NCBI GenBank assembly: GCA_964568925.1
Contig: CAZMSJ010000008.1
Span: 1 to 40,083 of the forward strand
Direction: 5' to 3'
Length of the DNA stretch: 40,083 bases
Source: CAYQUL01 sp964568925
GTDB taxonomy: Bacteria; Patescibacteriota; Microgenomatia; UBA8517
Shown: positions 23,300 to 31,087 of the stretch, piece by piece
How positions within the stretch are numbered: the first letter of the stretch is position 1
Layout of the letters: the number at the start of each line of letters is the position of its first letter
Position numbers and translations under genes: made by a program
The notes under the pieces: model-generated
Databases searched by the model: none
Seen by the model: only the letters and a program-made list of their open reading frames with translations
Told to the model about the DNA's origin: nothing

Positions 23300-23712
23300 A
23301 CCAAATCAGGTATTTCGTGAGTCAACGCAGAGTGAAATTCCTCTACACGACATTACAGCTGTTTGCTCTGTTTGTTTTGATTGTTTGTTATGTGTTTAAC
23401 ACTGTAAATGGGATAGACCTTGCAGTTGTTAAGGTAGCGTTAACTAACATTCTGATATTGTCTCTGTTAGGTTTTCTGGCATCCCGGGAGATTTTGCTTA
23501 ACTTGGCAGCTTTCTCGACACTCGTGTCATTTGCATTATCAGGAGTTGCCTTTTCTGGGCTTATCATAAGCCTTATCAAAGGAAATCCTGGTGGTTCAAG
23601 TGATTCACTTGTTACCTTAGTGTGCTTTTTTCTGACGTTCTTTCATCTGTTTGGGGTAGGTATACTCACCATTCCCGAATTTCTGGACACTGTTAATCAG
23701 ACGAAAGAATAG
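23296..23712 (+). CDS. Unknown four-helix membrane protein, 138 aa
   Basis: Not recognised. It has hydrophobic segments at about residues 14-38, 44-66, 68-92 and 104-127, the same size and layout as the gene before it, with which it overlaps by four bases. The pair may form a membrane heterodimer; this is inferred from overlap and matched topology. A GGAAGG sequence lies nine bases before the ATG. The transcript ends at a strong hairpin (23719-23741). Confidence 0.72.
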   Translation: MNQIRYFVSQRRVKFLYTTLQLFALFVLIVCYVFNTVNGIDLAVVKVALTNILILSLLGFLASREILLNLAAFSTLVSFALSGVAFSGLIISLIKGNPGGSSDSLVTLVCFFLTFFHLFGVGILTIPEFLDTVNQTKE

Positions 23713-23718
23713 GCAGAG

Positions 23719-23747
23719 GCCCGAGATTTTTTATCTCGGGCATTTTT
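23719..23747 (+). terminator. Terminator before alaS
   Basis: GCCCGAGAT (23719-23727) pairs with ATCTCGGGC (23733-23741) around a T5 loop, followed by ATTTTTATT. It is a strong intrinsic terminator that ends the two-gene membrane operon. Confidence 0.9.
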
Positions 23748-23766
23748 ATTATCTACCCTCGTGCGC

Positions 23767-23772
23767 TATAAT
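23767..23772 (+). promoter_or_regulatory. alaS -10 element, leaderless type
   Basis: TATAAT ends six bases before the ATG at 23779. The -35 at 17 bases distance (TTTTAT, 23744-23749) is weak and overlaps the T tract of the terminator. Transcription should start at or next to the A of ATG. Confidence 0.65.
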
Positions 23773-23778
23773 CCCTTC

Positions 23779-25632
23779 ATGACGCTTTCGAATATCCGAA
23801 GCAAATACATCTCATTTTTTGTATCAAAGGGGCACACTGAAATTGCTCCTGCGTCGCTTGTTCTTGAAAATGATGCAACTACCCTGTTTACCTCTTCAGG
23901 TATGCAACCCCTTGTCCCGTATCTCATGGGAGAGAAACACCCAACTGGAGCAGTGCGCCTTGTTGATTCTCAACCTTCCATTCGTGTCCAAGATATCGAA
24001 GAAGTTGGCGACAACAGACATACTACCTTCTTTGAAATGCTTGGTAACTGGAGTCTGGGTGACTACTTTAAAGCAGAGCAGTTGCCGTGGATTTATGAGT
24101 TTTTAACAAGTACTGAAGGGTTAGGGTTAGACAAAAATAAAATTTTTGTTTCGGTCTTTGAAGGGAATGACGAGGTAGAGAAAGACACCACATCAATTGA
24201 TATTTGGAAACAAATACTTATGACAAGTGAAGGTGCACGCCCTGGGTCAGAAGGTCTCGTTGACGGCGTCAAAATCTACCAATATCCAGCAAAGAAGAAT
24301 TGGTGGAGTAGAAGTGGTACCCCTGAGCAAATGCCAGTTGGTGAAATTGGTGGTCCTGATTCTGAAATGTTCTTTGATTTTGGTGAAGAGCTCCATTTGC
24401 ATGAGAATTCTGCATTTAAATATGAGGTGTGCCACCCCAACTGTGATTGTGGTCGCTTTATGGAAATTGGAAACTCGGTGTTTATTCAATACAAGAAAAA
24501 TGATCAAGGGAAATTGGAAGAGCTTCCACAACAGAATGTTGATTTTGGTGGTGGTTTGGAAAGACTTGCTGCTGCTGTAAACAATAATCCAGATGTCTTC
24601 TTAGTTGATGTATTTAAAGATGTGATTGGACTCATTCAAGAAAAGACCGGGAAAGAATACCATGAAGAAAGCCATGCAATGCGAATTATTGCTGATCACA
24701 TGCGAGCTTCTGTGTTTTTAATTGCCGGAGGAGTTGTTCCTTCAAACAAAGCACAAGGCTACATTTTGCGAAGGCTTCTTCGCCGTGCAATTGTTAAGGC
24801 AAAGCAATTGGGTGCTGACTTAACGAATGCTGATCTTTTTACTTCTGTCATCGAAAGTTTTGTTGCTTCTTATAAATCAATCTATTTTGAGCACATTTCA
24901 AAAGAAGAGATCGTATTAGTCGTACGGGCTGAAATTGAAAAATTTGTTAAAACACTGGAGAAGGGGTTGAAGGAAGTTTCAAAAATTAGTGAAATTGATG
25001 GAAGCAAGGCATTTGATTTGTATCAAACTTATGGTTTCCCTCTTGAGCTTTCAATTGAAATTTTTCAAGAGAAAGGACAGCAGATTGATGTTGATCAATT
25101 TAGACATGCATTTGAAGAACATCAAAACAAATCAAGAACTGCATCAGCTGGAGTCTTTAAGGGAGGTTTAATGGATCACTCAGCAGAAACTACCAGACTT
25201 CATACTGCAACACATTTGTTGCATGCAGCACTGCGAAAGGTATTAGGAGATCATGTTGGTCAAAAAGGCAGCAACATTACGCACGAGAGACTTCGGTTTG
25301 ATTTTACACACTCACAAAAGATGACGAGTGAAGAACTGTTGCAGGTACAAACACTCGTGAATGAACAAATTGATAAAGATTTACCAGTTTCGTTTACGAT
25401 GATGAGTTTGGAAGAAGCTAAGAGTGCTGGTGCTCTCGCCTTCTTTACTCAAAAATATGAAGAGCAAGTGAAAGTCTATACCGTTGGTGATCCTAACGGA
25501 GATTTCTTTTCAAAAGAAGTCTGTGGTGGGCCTCATGTTACTCACCTTGCTGAGGTTGGCCATGTTACAATTATTAAAGAAGAAGCTGCTGGTGCTGGCA
25601 TTCGCCGAATCTACGCTACAGTCTCTGTCTAA
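23779..25632 (+). CDS. alaS: Alanyl-tRNA synthetase without C-Ala domain
   Basis: Charges tRNA-Ala. At 617 residues it is about 250 shorter than typical AlaRS (near 875). The class II catalytic core (residues 1 to about 240) has the usual blocks: FTSSGMQPLVPYL, RHTTFFEMLGNWSLGDYFK, FGGGLERLAA. The helical tRNA-recognition domain follows, then the editing domain with HTATH (H475, H479) and CGGPH (C582, H586), which together bind zinc and clear mischarged Ser/Gly. The protein stops about 30 residues after that; the DHHA1-like C-Ala domain is absent. ATG 23779 is chosen over the in-frame GTG 23761, because TATAAT lies between them and makes the mRNA leaderless. Confidence 0.95.
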   Translation: MTLSNIRSKYISFFVSKGHTEIAPASLVLENDATTLFTSSGMQPLVPYLMGEKHPTGAVRLVDSQPSIRVQDIEEVGDNRHTTFFEMLGNWSLGDYFKAEQLPWIYEFLTSTEGLGLDKNKIFVSVFEGNDEVEKDTTSIDIWKQILMTSEGARPGSEGLVDGVKIYQYPAKKNWWSRSGTPEQMPVGEIGGPDSEMFFDFGEELHLHENSAFKYEVCHPNCDCGRFMEIGNSVFIQYKKNDQGKLEELPQQNVDFGGGLERLAAAVNNNPDVFLVDVFKDVIGLIQEKTGKEYHEESHAMRIIADHMRASVFLIAGGVVPSNKAQGYILRRLLRRAIVKAKQLGADLTNADLFTSVIESFVASYKSIYFEHISKEEIVLVVRAEIEKFVKTLEKGLKEVSKISEIDGSKAFDLYQTYGFPLELSIEIFQEKGQQIDVDQFRHAFEEHQNKSRTASAGVFKGGLMDHSAETTRLHTATHLLHAALRKVLGDHVGQKGSNITHERLRFDFTHSQKMTSEELLQVQTLVNEQIDKDLPVSFTMMSLEEAKSAGALAFFTQKYEEQVKVYTVGDPNGDFFSKEVCGGPHVTHLAEVGHVTIIKEEAAGAGIRRIYATVSV

Positions 25633-25653
25633 AAGTGTTTTCTACTCTTGCCC

Positions 25654-27858
25654 ATGGCTCAACAATCTGAATATTTCTGGACCATCATTATCGAAAAAGG
25701 TGCGACTGCTGCAGCTATTTGGACTCGTGATGGCGATGAAACAAAAGTACTATCAATCGGTCAACCCATTGCAACCGATGGTGATGACTTAACCGCATCA
25801 ATTGATGCCGCACTAACTTCAGCGGTAAGTGAACTTGATATAGATCCACTTCCAGAACCTTCAAAAACAGTGTTTGGTCTTCCTCCAACCTGGATTGAAG
25901 ATGGTCGAATCAATAATCAGTACTTGGGACTAATTAAAGAAGTGTCTGAGAAGTTATCGTTAACTCCGATTGGATTTGTTATCCTTCCTGAGGCTCTCGC
26001 CCATGAAATTAAACATGCAGAAGGTTCTCCGATGACTGGAGCCTTTATCGGCATAGATAAACAAACGCTTGATGTTACCCTCTTTAGACTCGGCAACCCT
26101 GCTGGTACCGTAAGTGTGGCTCGAAGCGTCCATTTGTTTGAAGATGTATTAGAAGGGCTTGCTCGATTTAAATCACATAATGATCCAATGCCAACTCGTA
26201 TTATTTTATACGGTGCGCATGAAGGAGAACTCATTGAAGCACGGGACACCTTGTCATTAGCTGAATGGAATAAAAATGAATTTGAAATAAACTTCCTTCA
26301 CACTCCTCAGATATCAATTGCTGATACTACGAAAAAATGTGTTGCCGTGTCATATTCAGCTTCTACTGAACTGGGAGATGTAAAAATGCTTATTATCCCT
26401 GATCAAGAAGAGCCAGAAATTGCCGAGGAGAATCCAGTTGATGACAATGATGAGCTTACAAACTTAGGGTTTGTCTCTGAACAAGATATTGAAAATATCA
26501 CTGCTGTAAATGATGAAGTAAGTCATGCAGTACAGGGAGACGTAACTCACGCGGTGCAGTCACAGAGGAACCCTGTGTCATCTGGGGTAAATAAGATCAC
26601 TCATTTGTTTTCAGGTTTAAAGTTGCGATTCCCTGCTCGTGGTGTGACTCCAGTAAAAGAGGCTCCAATTCATATTCATAAAACAGAATCTCACCACACT
26701 CCTCATATGAAGTCTCTGTCAGGGATTCAGAAGAAGTTCCCAATCGTCGCGGTAGTTCCAGTTGTAGTTTTGGTACTCTTTATTGCTGCCTGGATTTATT
26801 TTCCAAAGGCAGATGTGTTGGTCTACGTCGCACCACGGAACTTAACAGATTCACTAAACCTTACCTTTGATTCATCAATCGCGGACATTGATGCTGCTTC
26901 AAATAAAGTTCCAGCACGATCCTTAAGTGTCTCTGTCTCTGGGGAGAAAACACAAGGAGCTTCAGGTACAAAGACTGTCGGTGAACGCGCCAAGGGAACG
27001 ATAACTATTCGAAATGGAACGTCACTTCCCGTAAAACTTTCTGCAGGAGCTCTTCTTTCAACAAACAAGGATGTAAAGTTTACGGTTGATCAATCAGCTT
27101 CTGTTTCCGCTGCAACTTCACCAACGACCCCTGGTACTCAGACAGTGTCAGTCACCGCTTCAAGTATCGGTGCTGATTCAAACTTGGCAGCAGGTGAGGC
27201 ATTAAAAGTTTCAAACTATCCAACCAGTGAAGTTGATGCAGTTGTTGAAACTGCGTTAACCGGAGGAAGTAGTCGAGAAGTAAGTGCAGTATCAAAAGCT
27301 GATCTCGATTCCATAACTGCAGCTGTAACTGAGTCGGTTACCTCAGATGCAAAAACATCTTTGATGGCACAGCTAACTGGAAATGAAATATTTATAGATA
27401 GTTCTCTTACAACCCAAGTTACTAAAAAAACTTCAAGTGCAAAGATTGGTGATGAGTCAGCGAACATAACCATGTCACTTGATGTGTCAGCTACTGGACT
27501 TGCGGTCTCTCGTGACAGTTTGCAAAAACTTTCAGCAACACTTCTTTCGCCACAAGTTCCAGCTGGTTTTACCCTTCGTCCTGAACAGATTGAAGTTCGG
27601 GTGGAGAATGTTGTTAATCAGGGGGGAATCTACACAGCTCGTGGTTCAGCGACCGCAAACCTTTTGCCTGACACTGATCCAGATCAGATTGTAAATAAGA
27701 TAGCAGGGAAGAGAACGACTGTTGTGAGTGATGTCTTAAAGACAGTGCCTGGTTTTGTGAAGGCAGAGGTATCAACAACACCTCGACTGCCAAGCTTTTT
27801 GAAGCTTATTCCATTTATTAAAAGCCACATTACCGTTGAAGTCGTATCTGCACGATAA
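25654..27858 (+). CDS. Large surface protein: cytoplasmic N-domain, membrane helix, 'baseplate J-like' outer domain
   Basis: 734 residues. The N-terminal 240 or so residues lie inside the cell and contain a pattern reminiscent of actin-fold (PilM/FtsA) proteins (GAFIGIDKQTLDVTLFRLG, near 126-144), but I see no intact nucleotide motif. An acidic linker follows. A membrane helix lies at about 361-383. The outer 350 residues are Ser/Thr/Ala/Val-rich, with TVGERAKGTITIRNGT and NLAAGEALKVSN, which match what I recall of the proteins annotated as baseplate J/gp47 family in CPR genomes. No phage genes are nearby, so that name does not imply a phage. It is followed closely by a sortase and ruvX. ATG 25654 is preferred to TTG 25648. 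Confidence 0.72.
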   Translation: MAQQSEYFWTIIIEKGATAAAIWTRDGDETKVLSIGQPIATDGDDLTASIDAALTSAVSELDIDPLPEPSKTVFGLPPTWIEDGRINNQYLGLIKEVSEKLSLTPIGFVILPEALAHEIKHAEGSPMTGAFIGIDKQTLDVTLFRLGNPAGTVSVARSVHLFEDVLEGLARFKSHNDPMPTRIILYGAHEGELIEARDTLSLAEWNKNEFEINFLHTPQISIADTTKKCVAVSYSASTELGDVKMLIIPDQEEPEIAEENPVDDNDELTNLGFVSEQDIENITAVNDEVSHAVQGDVTHAVQSQRNPVSSGVNKITHLFSGLKLRFPARGVTPVKEAPIHIHKTESHHTPHMKSLSGIQKKFPIVAVVPVVVLVLFIAAWIYFPKADVLVYVAPRNLTDSLNLTFDSSIADIDAASNKVPARSLSVSVSGEKTQGASGTKTVGERAKGTITIRNGTSLPVKLSAGALLSTNKDVKFTVDQSASVSAATSPTTPGTQTVSVTASSIGADSNLAAGEALKVSNYPTSEVDAVVETALTGGSSREVSAVSKADLDSITAAVTESVTSDAKTSLMAQLTGNEIFIDSSLTTQVTKKTSSAKIGDESANITMSLDVSATGLAVSRDSLQKLSATLLSPQVPAGFTLRPEQIEVRVENVVNQGGIYTARGSATANLLPDTDPDQIVNKIAGKRTTVVSDVLKTVPGFVKAEVSTTPRLPSFLKLIPFIKSHITVEVVSAR

Positions 27859-27874
27859 CAACATTTTCTCTTTC

Positions 27875-28534
27875 ATGAAAAATACATTTCTCTTAAGGAG
27901 CCTTGCCGTATTGAGTGCAGCCATTGGTGTCTCTCTTCTTGTTGCAGTGTGTTTCCCACTTATTTCATATCAATTCTCAAGTGAAAGATTTACAAAATTG
28001 TTATCTCCTGTTCCAGAGAAGCAAGTTGATTACACAAATGCTTCTACCTGGTTTCCTACAAACAATTCACTCTCAAGCGTTGAAAGTGGAGTTCGCTATT
28101 ACACGATTACTGTTCCTAAATTGGGGATTAAAGATGTAACCGTTTCAATGGGGGGAGAAGATTTATCAGAGTATTTAATTCAATACCCTGGAACGGCACA
28201 ACCAGGGAAGCGAGGGAACACGGTTGTTTTTGGTCACTCAGTTCTCCCTCAATTTTTTAACCCTAACGATTACTTGACGGTTTTTTCTACACTCCCAACA
28301 TTAAAGAAGGGAGACTATGTGCAAGTTGAATATGATGGTGTTTCCTATACCTACAAAATCTACGATATGTTTGAAGTTCTTCCTACAGACTTAAATGTGT
28401 TGTCACAAGACACTGCAGGCAGCACCTTGTCTCTTGTGACATGTGTTCCTCCAGGAGACCCAAGACGACCGAAGAGACTTATTGTAAAAGCTGGACTTGT
28501 TCCCCCTTCTGAAGTTACACTATCAGCCAGATGA
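27875..28534 (+). CDS. Sortase
   Basis: Membrane-bound transpeptidase that joins surface proteins to each other or to the cell wall. 219 residues. The N-terminal membrane anchor is at about 8-33. The catalytic residues are visible: His121 in FGHS, Cys190 in LVTC (the TLxTC pattern) and Arg near 200 in RRPKRLIV. The small size and PPGDP after the Cys suggest a class D/E-like enzyme rather than SrtA; this is tentative. ATG 27875 is chosen because longer in-frame starts overlap the upstream gene. It overlaps ruvX by four bases. Likely substrates would carry an LPxTG-like motif, which I did not find in the window's secreted proteins. Confidence 0.9.
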   Translation: MKNTFLLRSLAVLSAAIGVSLLVAVCFPLISYQFSSERFTKLLSPVPEKQVDYTNASTWFPTNNSLSSVESGVRYYTITVPKLGIKDVTVSMGGEDLSEYLIQYPGTAQPGKRGNTVVFGHSVLPQFFNPNDYLTVFSTLPTLKKGDYVQVEYDGVSYTYKIYDMFEVLPTDLNVLSQDTAGSTLSLVTCVPPGDPRRPKRLIVKAGLVPPSEVTLSAR

Positions 28535-28926
28535 ATATTTTATGTATAGATTACGGGGAAAGAAAAATTGGAGTTGCTTTAGCAACAGGACCATTGGCTG
28601 ATCCGTATCTTGTTATTCGCTATCAAGAGATAGATGAACTTCTCGTCAAACTTCAAAAGATTATTGAAACAGAACGAATTACCCAATTAGTTGTAGGAGT
28701 CTCAGAGCGGGACATTGCAAACAAGTCTAAAGAGTTTGGTGAAACACTCTCAGCTAAGCTTCACCTTCCGATCGACTACATTGATGAGACATTAACTAGT
28801 TTTGACGCACGAGAACGGGCGATAGCCGCCGGTATTGGACGAAAGAAGAGACATCAAAATGAAGACGCATATGCTGCAGCTATTATGCTGCAGAGCTATC
28901 TCGATACTCGAGATGAATCAATCTGA
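28531..28926 (+). CDS. ruvX: RuvX/YqgF-family Holliday junction resolvase-like nuclease
   Basis: 131 residues, RNase H-like fold. The motifs fit the family: CIDYGERKIGVA (residues 5-16, first catalytic Asp), QLVVGVSE (about 51-58), YIDETLTSFDA (about 83-93) and the C-terminal EDAYAAAIML. In other bacteria this family takes part in 16S rRNA 5'-end processing or junction cleavage. It is coupled to the sortase gene by an ATGA overlap. Its TGA stop (28924-28926) also forms the TGn part of the next gene's extended -10 promoter. Confidence 0.93.
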   Translation: MNILCIDYGERKIGVALATGPLADPYLVIRYQEIDELLVKLQKIIETERITQLVVGVSERDIANKSKEFGETLSAKLHLPIDYIDETLTSFDARERAIAAGIGRKKRHQNEDAYAAAIMLQSYLDTRDESI

Positions 28927-28932
28927 TATAAT
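28924..28932 (+). promoter_or_regulatory. Extended -10 promoter of the zinc-ribbon gene, leaderless type
   Basis: TGATATAAT, with a consensus -10 at 28927-28932, ends six bases before the ATG at 28939. The TGA is the ruvX stop codon. Confidence 0.65.
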
Positions 28933-28938
28933 GAAACT

Positions 28939-29133
28939 ATGTTTAAAAGCGCAGTTGCACCAATCCAAGCATGGCTCATGAGTCAAGGTCGATGTGTTGG
29001 TTGTGGAAAGTACTTGTCTGCTATGAAAACAGAAAAACACCGCTTGGGTGAAAAGGTTACCTGTTCTTGTGGACGTACATACATTAAAAAGGGTGGTAAC
29101 TTCAGACGAGCACTTGTTTCAGAAATGAAATAA
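28939..29133 (+). CDS. Small zinc-ribbon protein, 64 aa
   Basis: Four cysteines in a CxxC...CxC arrangement (CVGC at residues 19-22; CSC near 42-44), with GRTYIKKGG after the second pair, form a likely zinc ribbon. It is basic overall (many Lys and Arg), which suggests RNA or DNA binding. I do not recognise a named family. It has its own leaderless promoter and no ribosome site, which groups it with the core genes although it is small. Confidence 0.78.
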   Translation: MFKSAVAPIQAWLMSQGRCVGCGKYLSAMKTEKHRLGEKVTCSCGRTYIKKGGNFRRALVSEMK

Positions 29134-29176
29134 CCCCCTCACTTCTTCTTCTTTTTATATAAAAAAAGAAATTCTG

Positions 29177-29182
29177 TATAAT
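29177..29182 (+). promoter_or_regulatory. -10 element of the 29215-29511 gene
   Basis: TATAAT lies 32 bases before the GTG start and leaves a leader of about 25 bases with AAGGAGG. The -35 (TTTATA, 29154-29159) is weak. Confidence 0.5.
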
Positions 29183-29214
29183 GGTCAAGAGTTTTTTGTA
29201 TAAAGGAGGCTTTC

Positions 29215-29511
29215 GTGTCAATTGAACAAGCTATCGATAACCAAAATCGCATTGTTATTACTCGAGAGATTCGTACACACCTGTCTCACTCTTTGAAACC
29301 AGGAAAGACCTGCCAGATTCAAATGTGTAGAGAACAATTAACACAAACAATGTTAAGCGTTCCCAAAAACTACAGAATACTTTTGTCTCTTGCCGTCAGT
29401 GATGTTGTTATCCAGTTATCTGGTCGGTTTCAAGAACTTAAAGAGCAGGTACGAATTAGTGTACAAATTTCAAAGAAAGGGGACCTTGTTTTTACACTGA
29501 CCCCGGTTTAG
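29215..29511 (+). CDS. Small unknown protein, 98 aa, GTG start
   Basis: Not recognised. It is a soluble alpha/beta pattern with no signal peptide; the C-terminal part is beta-rich (DVVIQLSGRF, VRISVQISKKGDLVFTLTPV). The start is GTG at 29215, six bases after AAGGAGG. It has its own promoter and a strong terminator, so it forms an independent unit. The next gene is of the same size and has the same organisation; a distant relation between them is possible, but I see no convincing shared motif. Confidence 0.7.
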   Translation: MSIEQAIDNQNRIVITREIRTHLSHSLKPGKTCQIQMCREQLTQTMLSVPKNYRILLSLAVSDVVIQLSGRFQELKEQVRISVQISKKGDLVFTLTPV

Positions 29512-29518
29512 TACCAAG

Positions 29519-29551
29519 CGGTGCCTGTCAAAAGGCACCGTTTTCTTTTTT
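29519..29551 (+). terminator. Terminator after the 29215-29511 gene
   Basis: CGGTGCCT (29519-29526) pairs with AGGCACCG (29533-29540) around GTCAAA, followed by TTTTCTTTTTT. Confidence 0.92.
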
Positions 29552-29552
29552 C

Positions 29553-29580
29553 TTGACAAAAGGAAATTGTAACTTATAAT
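29553..29580 (+). promoter_or_regulatory. Consensus promoter of the 29610-29918 gene
   Basis: -35 TTGACA (29553-29558) and -10 TATAAT (29575-29580), both perfect matches, with a 16-base spacer. With the rpoBC P1 promoter it is the closest match to the sigma-70 consensus in the window. The leader is about 23 bases with AGGAGG. Confidence 0.85.
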
Positions 29581-29609
29581 TCAGAGGTCGCAAGTTTTAG
29601 GAGGTTTCG

Positions 29610-29918
29610 ATGCCAATTATTACACTAGATACAGAAGCATTGGATGTGAACGAACAAGAGATGTTCGAAAGTATTTGGCAAGCTCTTAAGCTTCCTATGT
29701 CAATTGGGGAGGAGTCGGTCACAGAGATTCATATTTCACGGCTTACGTCTCGCTCTCTATCTGTAGCCAGAATTGCTGAACACTTGCCCACTGTTCTTGA
29801 AGTGGTGCAAGACGTTGTTACTGCCACTTTTGCAGAAAAGGAAGGTACTGTTCATCTCAGCTATAAGACCGTTGAGTCTGATTTGCAGATTTCGGTAAGT
29901 TGGCAAAAGACTCAGTAA
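29610..29918 (+). CDS. Small unknown acidic protein, 102 aa
   Basis: Not recognised. It is acidic and soluble, with no cysteine, signal peptide or membrane helix. A likely beta-strand start (PIITLDTEAL) is followed by helices and a beta-rich end (TVHLSYKTVESDLQISVSW). The ATG is preceded by AGGAGG. It is driven by one of the strongest-looking promoters of the window and ended by its own hairpin, so it is probably well expressed. Confidence 0.7.
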   Translation: MPIITLDTEALDVNEQEMFESIWQALKLPMSIGEESVTEIHISRLTSRSLSVARIAEHLPTVLEVVQDVVTATFAEKEGTVHLSYKTVESDLQISVSWQKTQ

Positions 29919-29931
29919 GTTTGTCTCGCTC

Positions 29932-29962
29932 GGCGCCCTTTATGTTGGGCGCCTGTTTTTTT
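29932..29962 (+). terminator. Terminator before mltG
   Basis: GGCGCCC (29932-29938) pairs with GGGCGCC (29947-29953) around an eight-base loop, followed by TGTTTTTTT. Confidence 0.9.
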
Positions 29963-29981
29963 ACCTTGGACCTTATCAATT

Positions 29982-29990
29982 TGATACAAT
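29982..29990 (+). promoter_or_regulatory. Extended -10 promoter of mltG, leaderless type
   Basis: TGATACAAT ends directly before an ATG at 29991 and nine bases before the in-frame ATG at 30000. Since transcription should begin near 29997, only the second ATG can be the start. Confidence 0.55.
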
Positions 29991-29999
29991 ATGACACGT

Positions 30000-31013
30000 A
30001 TGTCGAAATCGATACGAATAGCTCTAGTAAGTGTTAGTACTCTTCTTGTTATCTTCATTGTTATTTCTATTTCTGCTTTCGCTTGGTGGAAAACACAAAC
30101 TGCTGCACCAGGAGAAGTCTCAACTAAAAAATCTGTTGTAATTACTAAAGGGAGTAGTGGAGAAGCAATTGGAAAGAAACTGTTTGAAGCAGGCGTTATT
30201 AAAAGTGAACTCGCCTTTAAATTGTACCTAAGACTTCAAAATCTATCAGGCAAGCTTCCAGTTGGAGAATTTGAAATTCCACAGAACCTCTCTTTGAAAG
30301 ATGTAATTGCAGTTATTCAAAAGGGTCCTCAACAAGTGTGGGTAACAATTCCTGAAGGTATACGACGTGAACAGGTTCCTTCCCGCTTTGTAACTGGACT
30401 CTCTCTGTCAGGTGTGACCGCTGACAGCTTCATTGATTCCTTTTTGACGTTAAGTATTGAGGAAGAAGGATATTTATATCCAGAAACATATCTGGTGCCA
30501 AAAGACACTACCCCACAGGGAGCTATCACTCTGTTAAAAAATGAGTTTAAGAAAAATTTTGCACTTTTGGTTAAACAAACTCCAATTGAGATGACAGACG
30601 CTGAGATTGTGACGTTAGCTTCTCTTATCGAGAGAGAAACACTGAAAGGGGATGAGAGACCGATGGTTGCAGGCATTCTATACAACAGACTTCGATTGGG
30701 GATGCCACTCCAAGTTGATGCAACAGTTCAATACACGCTTGCAAACTTAAGATGTAAAGATAGTAAGAAGTGTTCTGACTGGTGGCCGACAGTTTTGCGT
30801 GGTGATTACACAATTGCTTCAGCTTTTAACACATATAAAATTAACGGACTTCCTCCACATGCAATTGCAAATCCTGGAAAATCAGCACTAGAGGCCGCAG
30901 CTCGTCCTGTTGCAAATGACTATATCTTCTATCTTCATGACAAAAACGGTGTGATTCATTATGCAAAAACACTCGAAGAGCATAATCAAAACATTGCAAA
31001 ATATATTAATTAA
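30000..31013 (+). CDS. mltG: Endolytic murein transglycosylase MltG
   Basis: Cuts nascent peptidoglycan glycan strands at the cytoplasmic membrane and so sets strand length. 337 residues from the second ATG. An N-terminal membrane anchor (about 6-28) is followed by a LysM-like subdomain (about 45-110) and the YceG catalytic domain with SLIERET (about 208-214, containing the catalytic Glu), YNRLRLGMPLQVDATVQY (about 227-244) and YKINGLPPHAIANPG. The start at 30000 rather than 29991 follows from the promoter position. It has its own promoter downstream of a terminator. Its presence shows that the cell makes peptidoglycan. Confidence 0.93.
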   Translation: MSKSIRIALVSVSTLLVIFIVISISAFAWWKTQTAAPGEVSTKKSVVITKGSSGEAIGKKLFEAGVIKSELAFKLYLRLQNLSGKLPVGEFEIPQNLSLKDVIAVIQKGPQQVWVTIPEGIRREQVPSRFVTGLSLSGVTADSFIDSFLTLSIEEEGYLYPETYLVPKDTTPQGAITLLKNEFKKNFALLVKQTPIEMTDAEIVTLASLIERETLKGDERPMVAGILYNRLRLGMPLQVDATVQYTLANLRCKDSKKCSDWWPTVLRGDYTIASAFNTYKINGLPPHAIANPGKSALEAAARPVANDYIFYLHDKNGVIHYAKTLEEHNQNIAKYIN

Positions 31014-31049
31014 TAGCCTCGGATAGAGGGGAAAATATAAAAGTAATGG

Positions 31050-31078
31050 TTGACCACGCTCAATTTGTCCGGTATAAA
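31050..31078 (+). promoter_or_regulatory. Promoter of the secreted-protein operon, leaderless type
   Basis: -35 TTGACC (31050-31055), 17-base spacer, -10 TATAAA (31073-31078), then nine bases to the ATG at 31088. It is a strong match, which suggests high expression. Confidence 0.75.
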
Positions 31079-31087
31079 TAAATTTAC

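Noticed and set aside
23761..23778. GTG at 23761 as the alaS start, adding six residues
   Set aside because: The TATAAT box of the promoter lies inside this extension, so the mRNA would start after it. ATG 23779 also begins with the usual AlaRS N-terminal text.
25654..27858. Prophage remnant suggested by the 'baseplate J' resemblance
   Set aside because: No capsid, tail, terminase, integrase or other phage gene is in the window, the protein has a membrane helix, and its neighbours are alaS, a sortase and ruvX.
31014..31049. Small CCTC/GAGG hairpin after mltG as a terminator
   Set aside because: The stem has only four pairs and no T tract follows.
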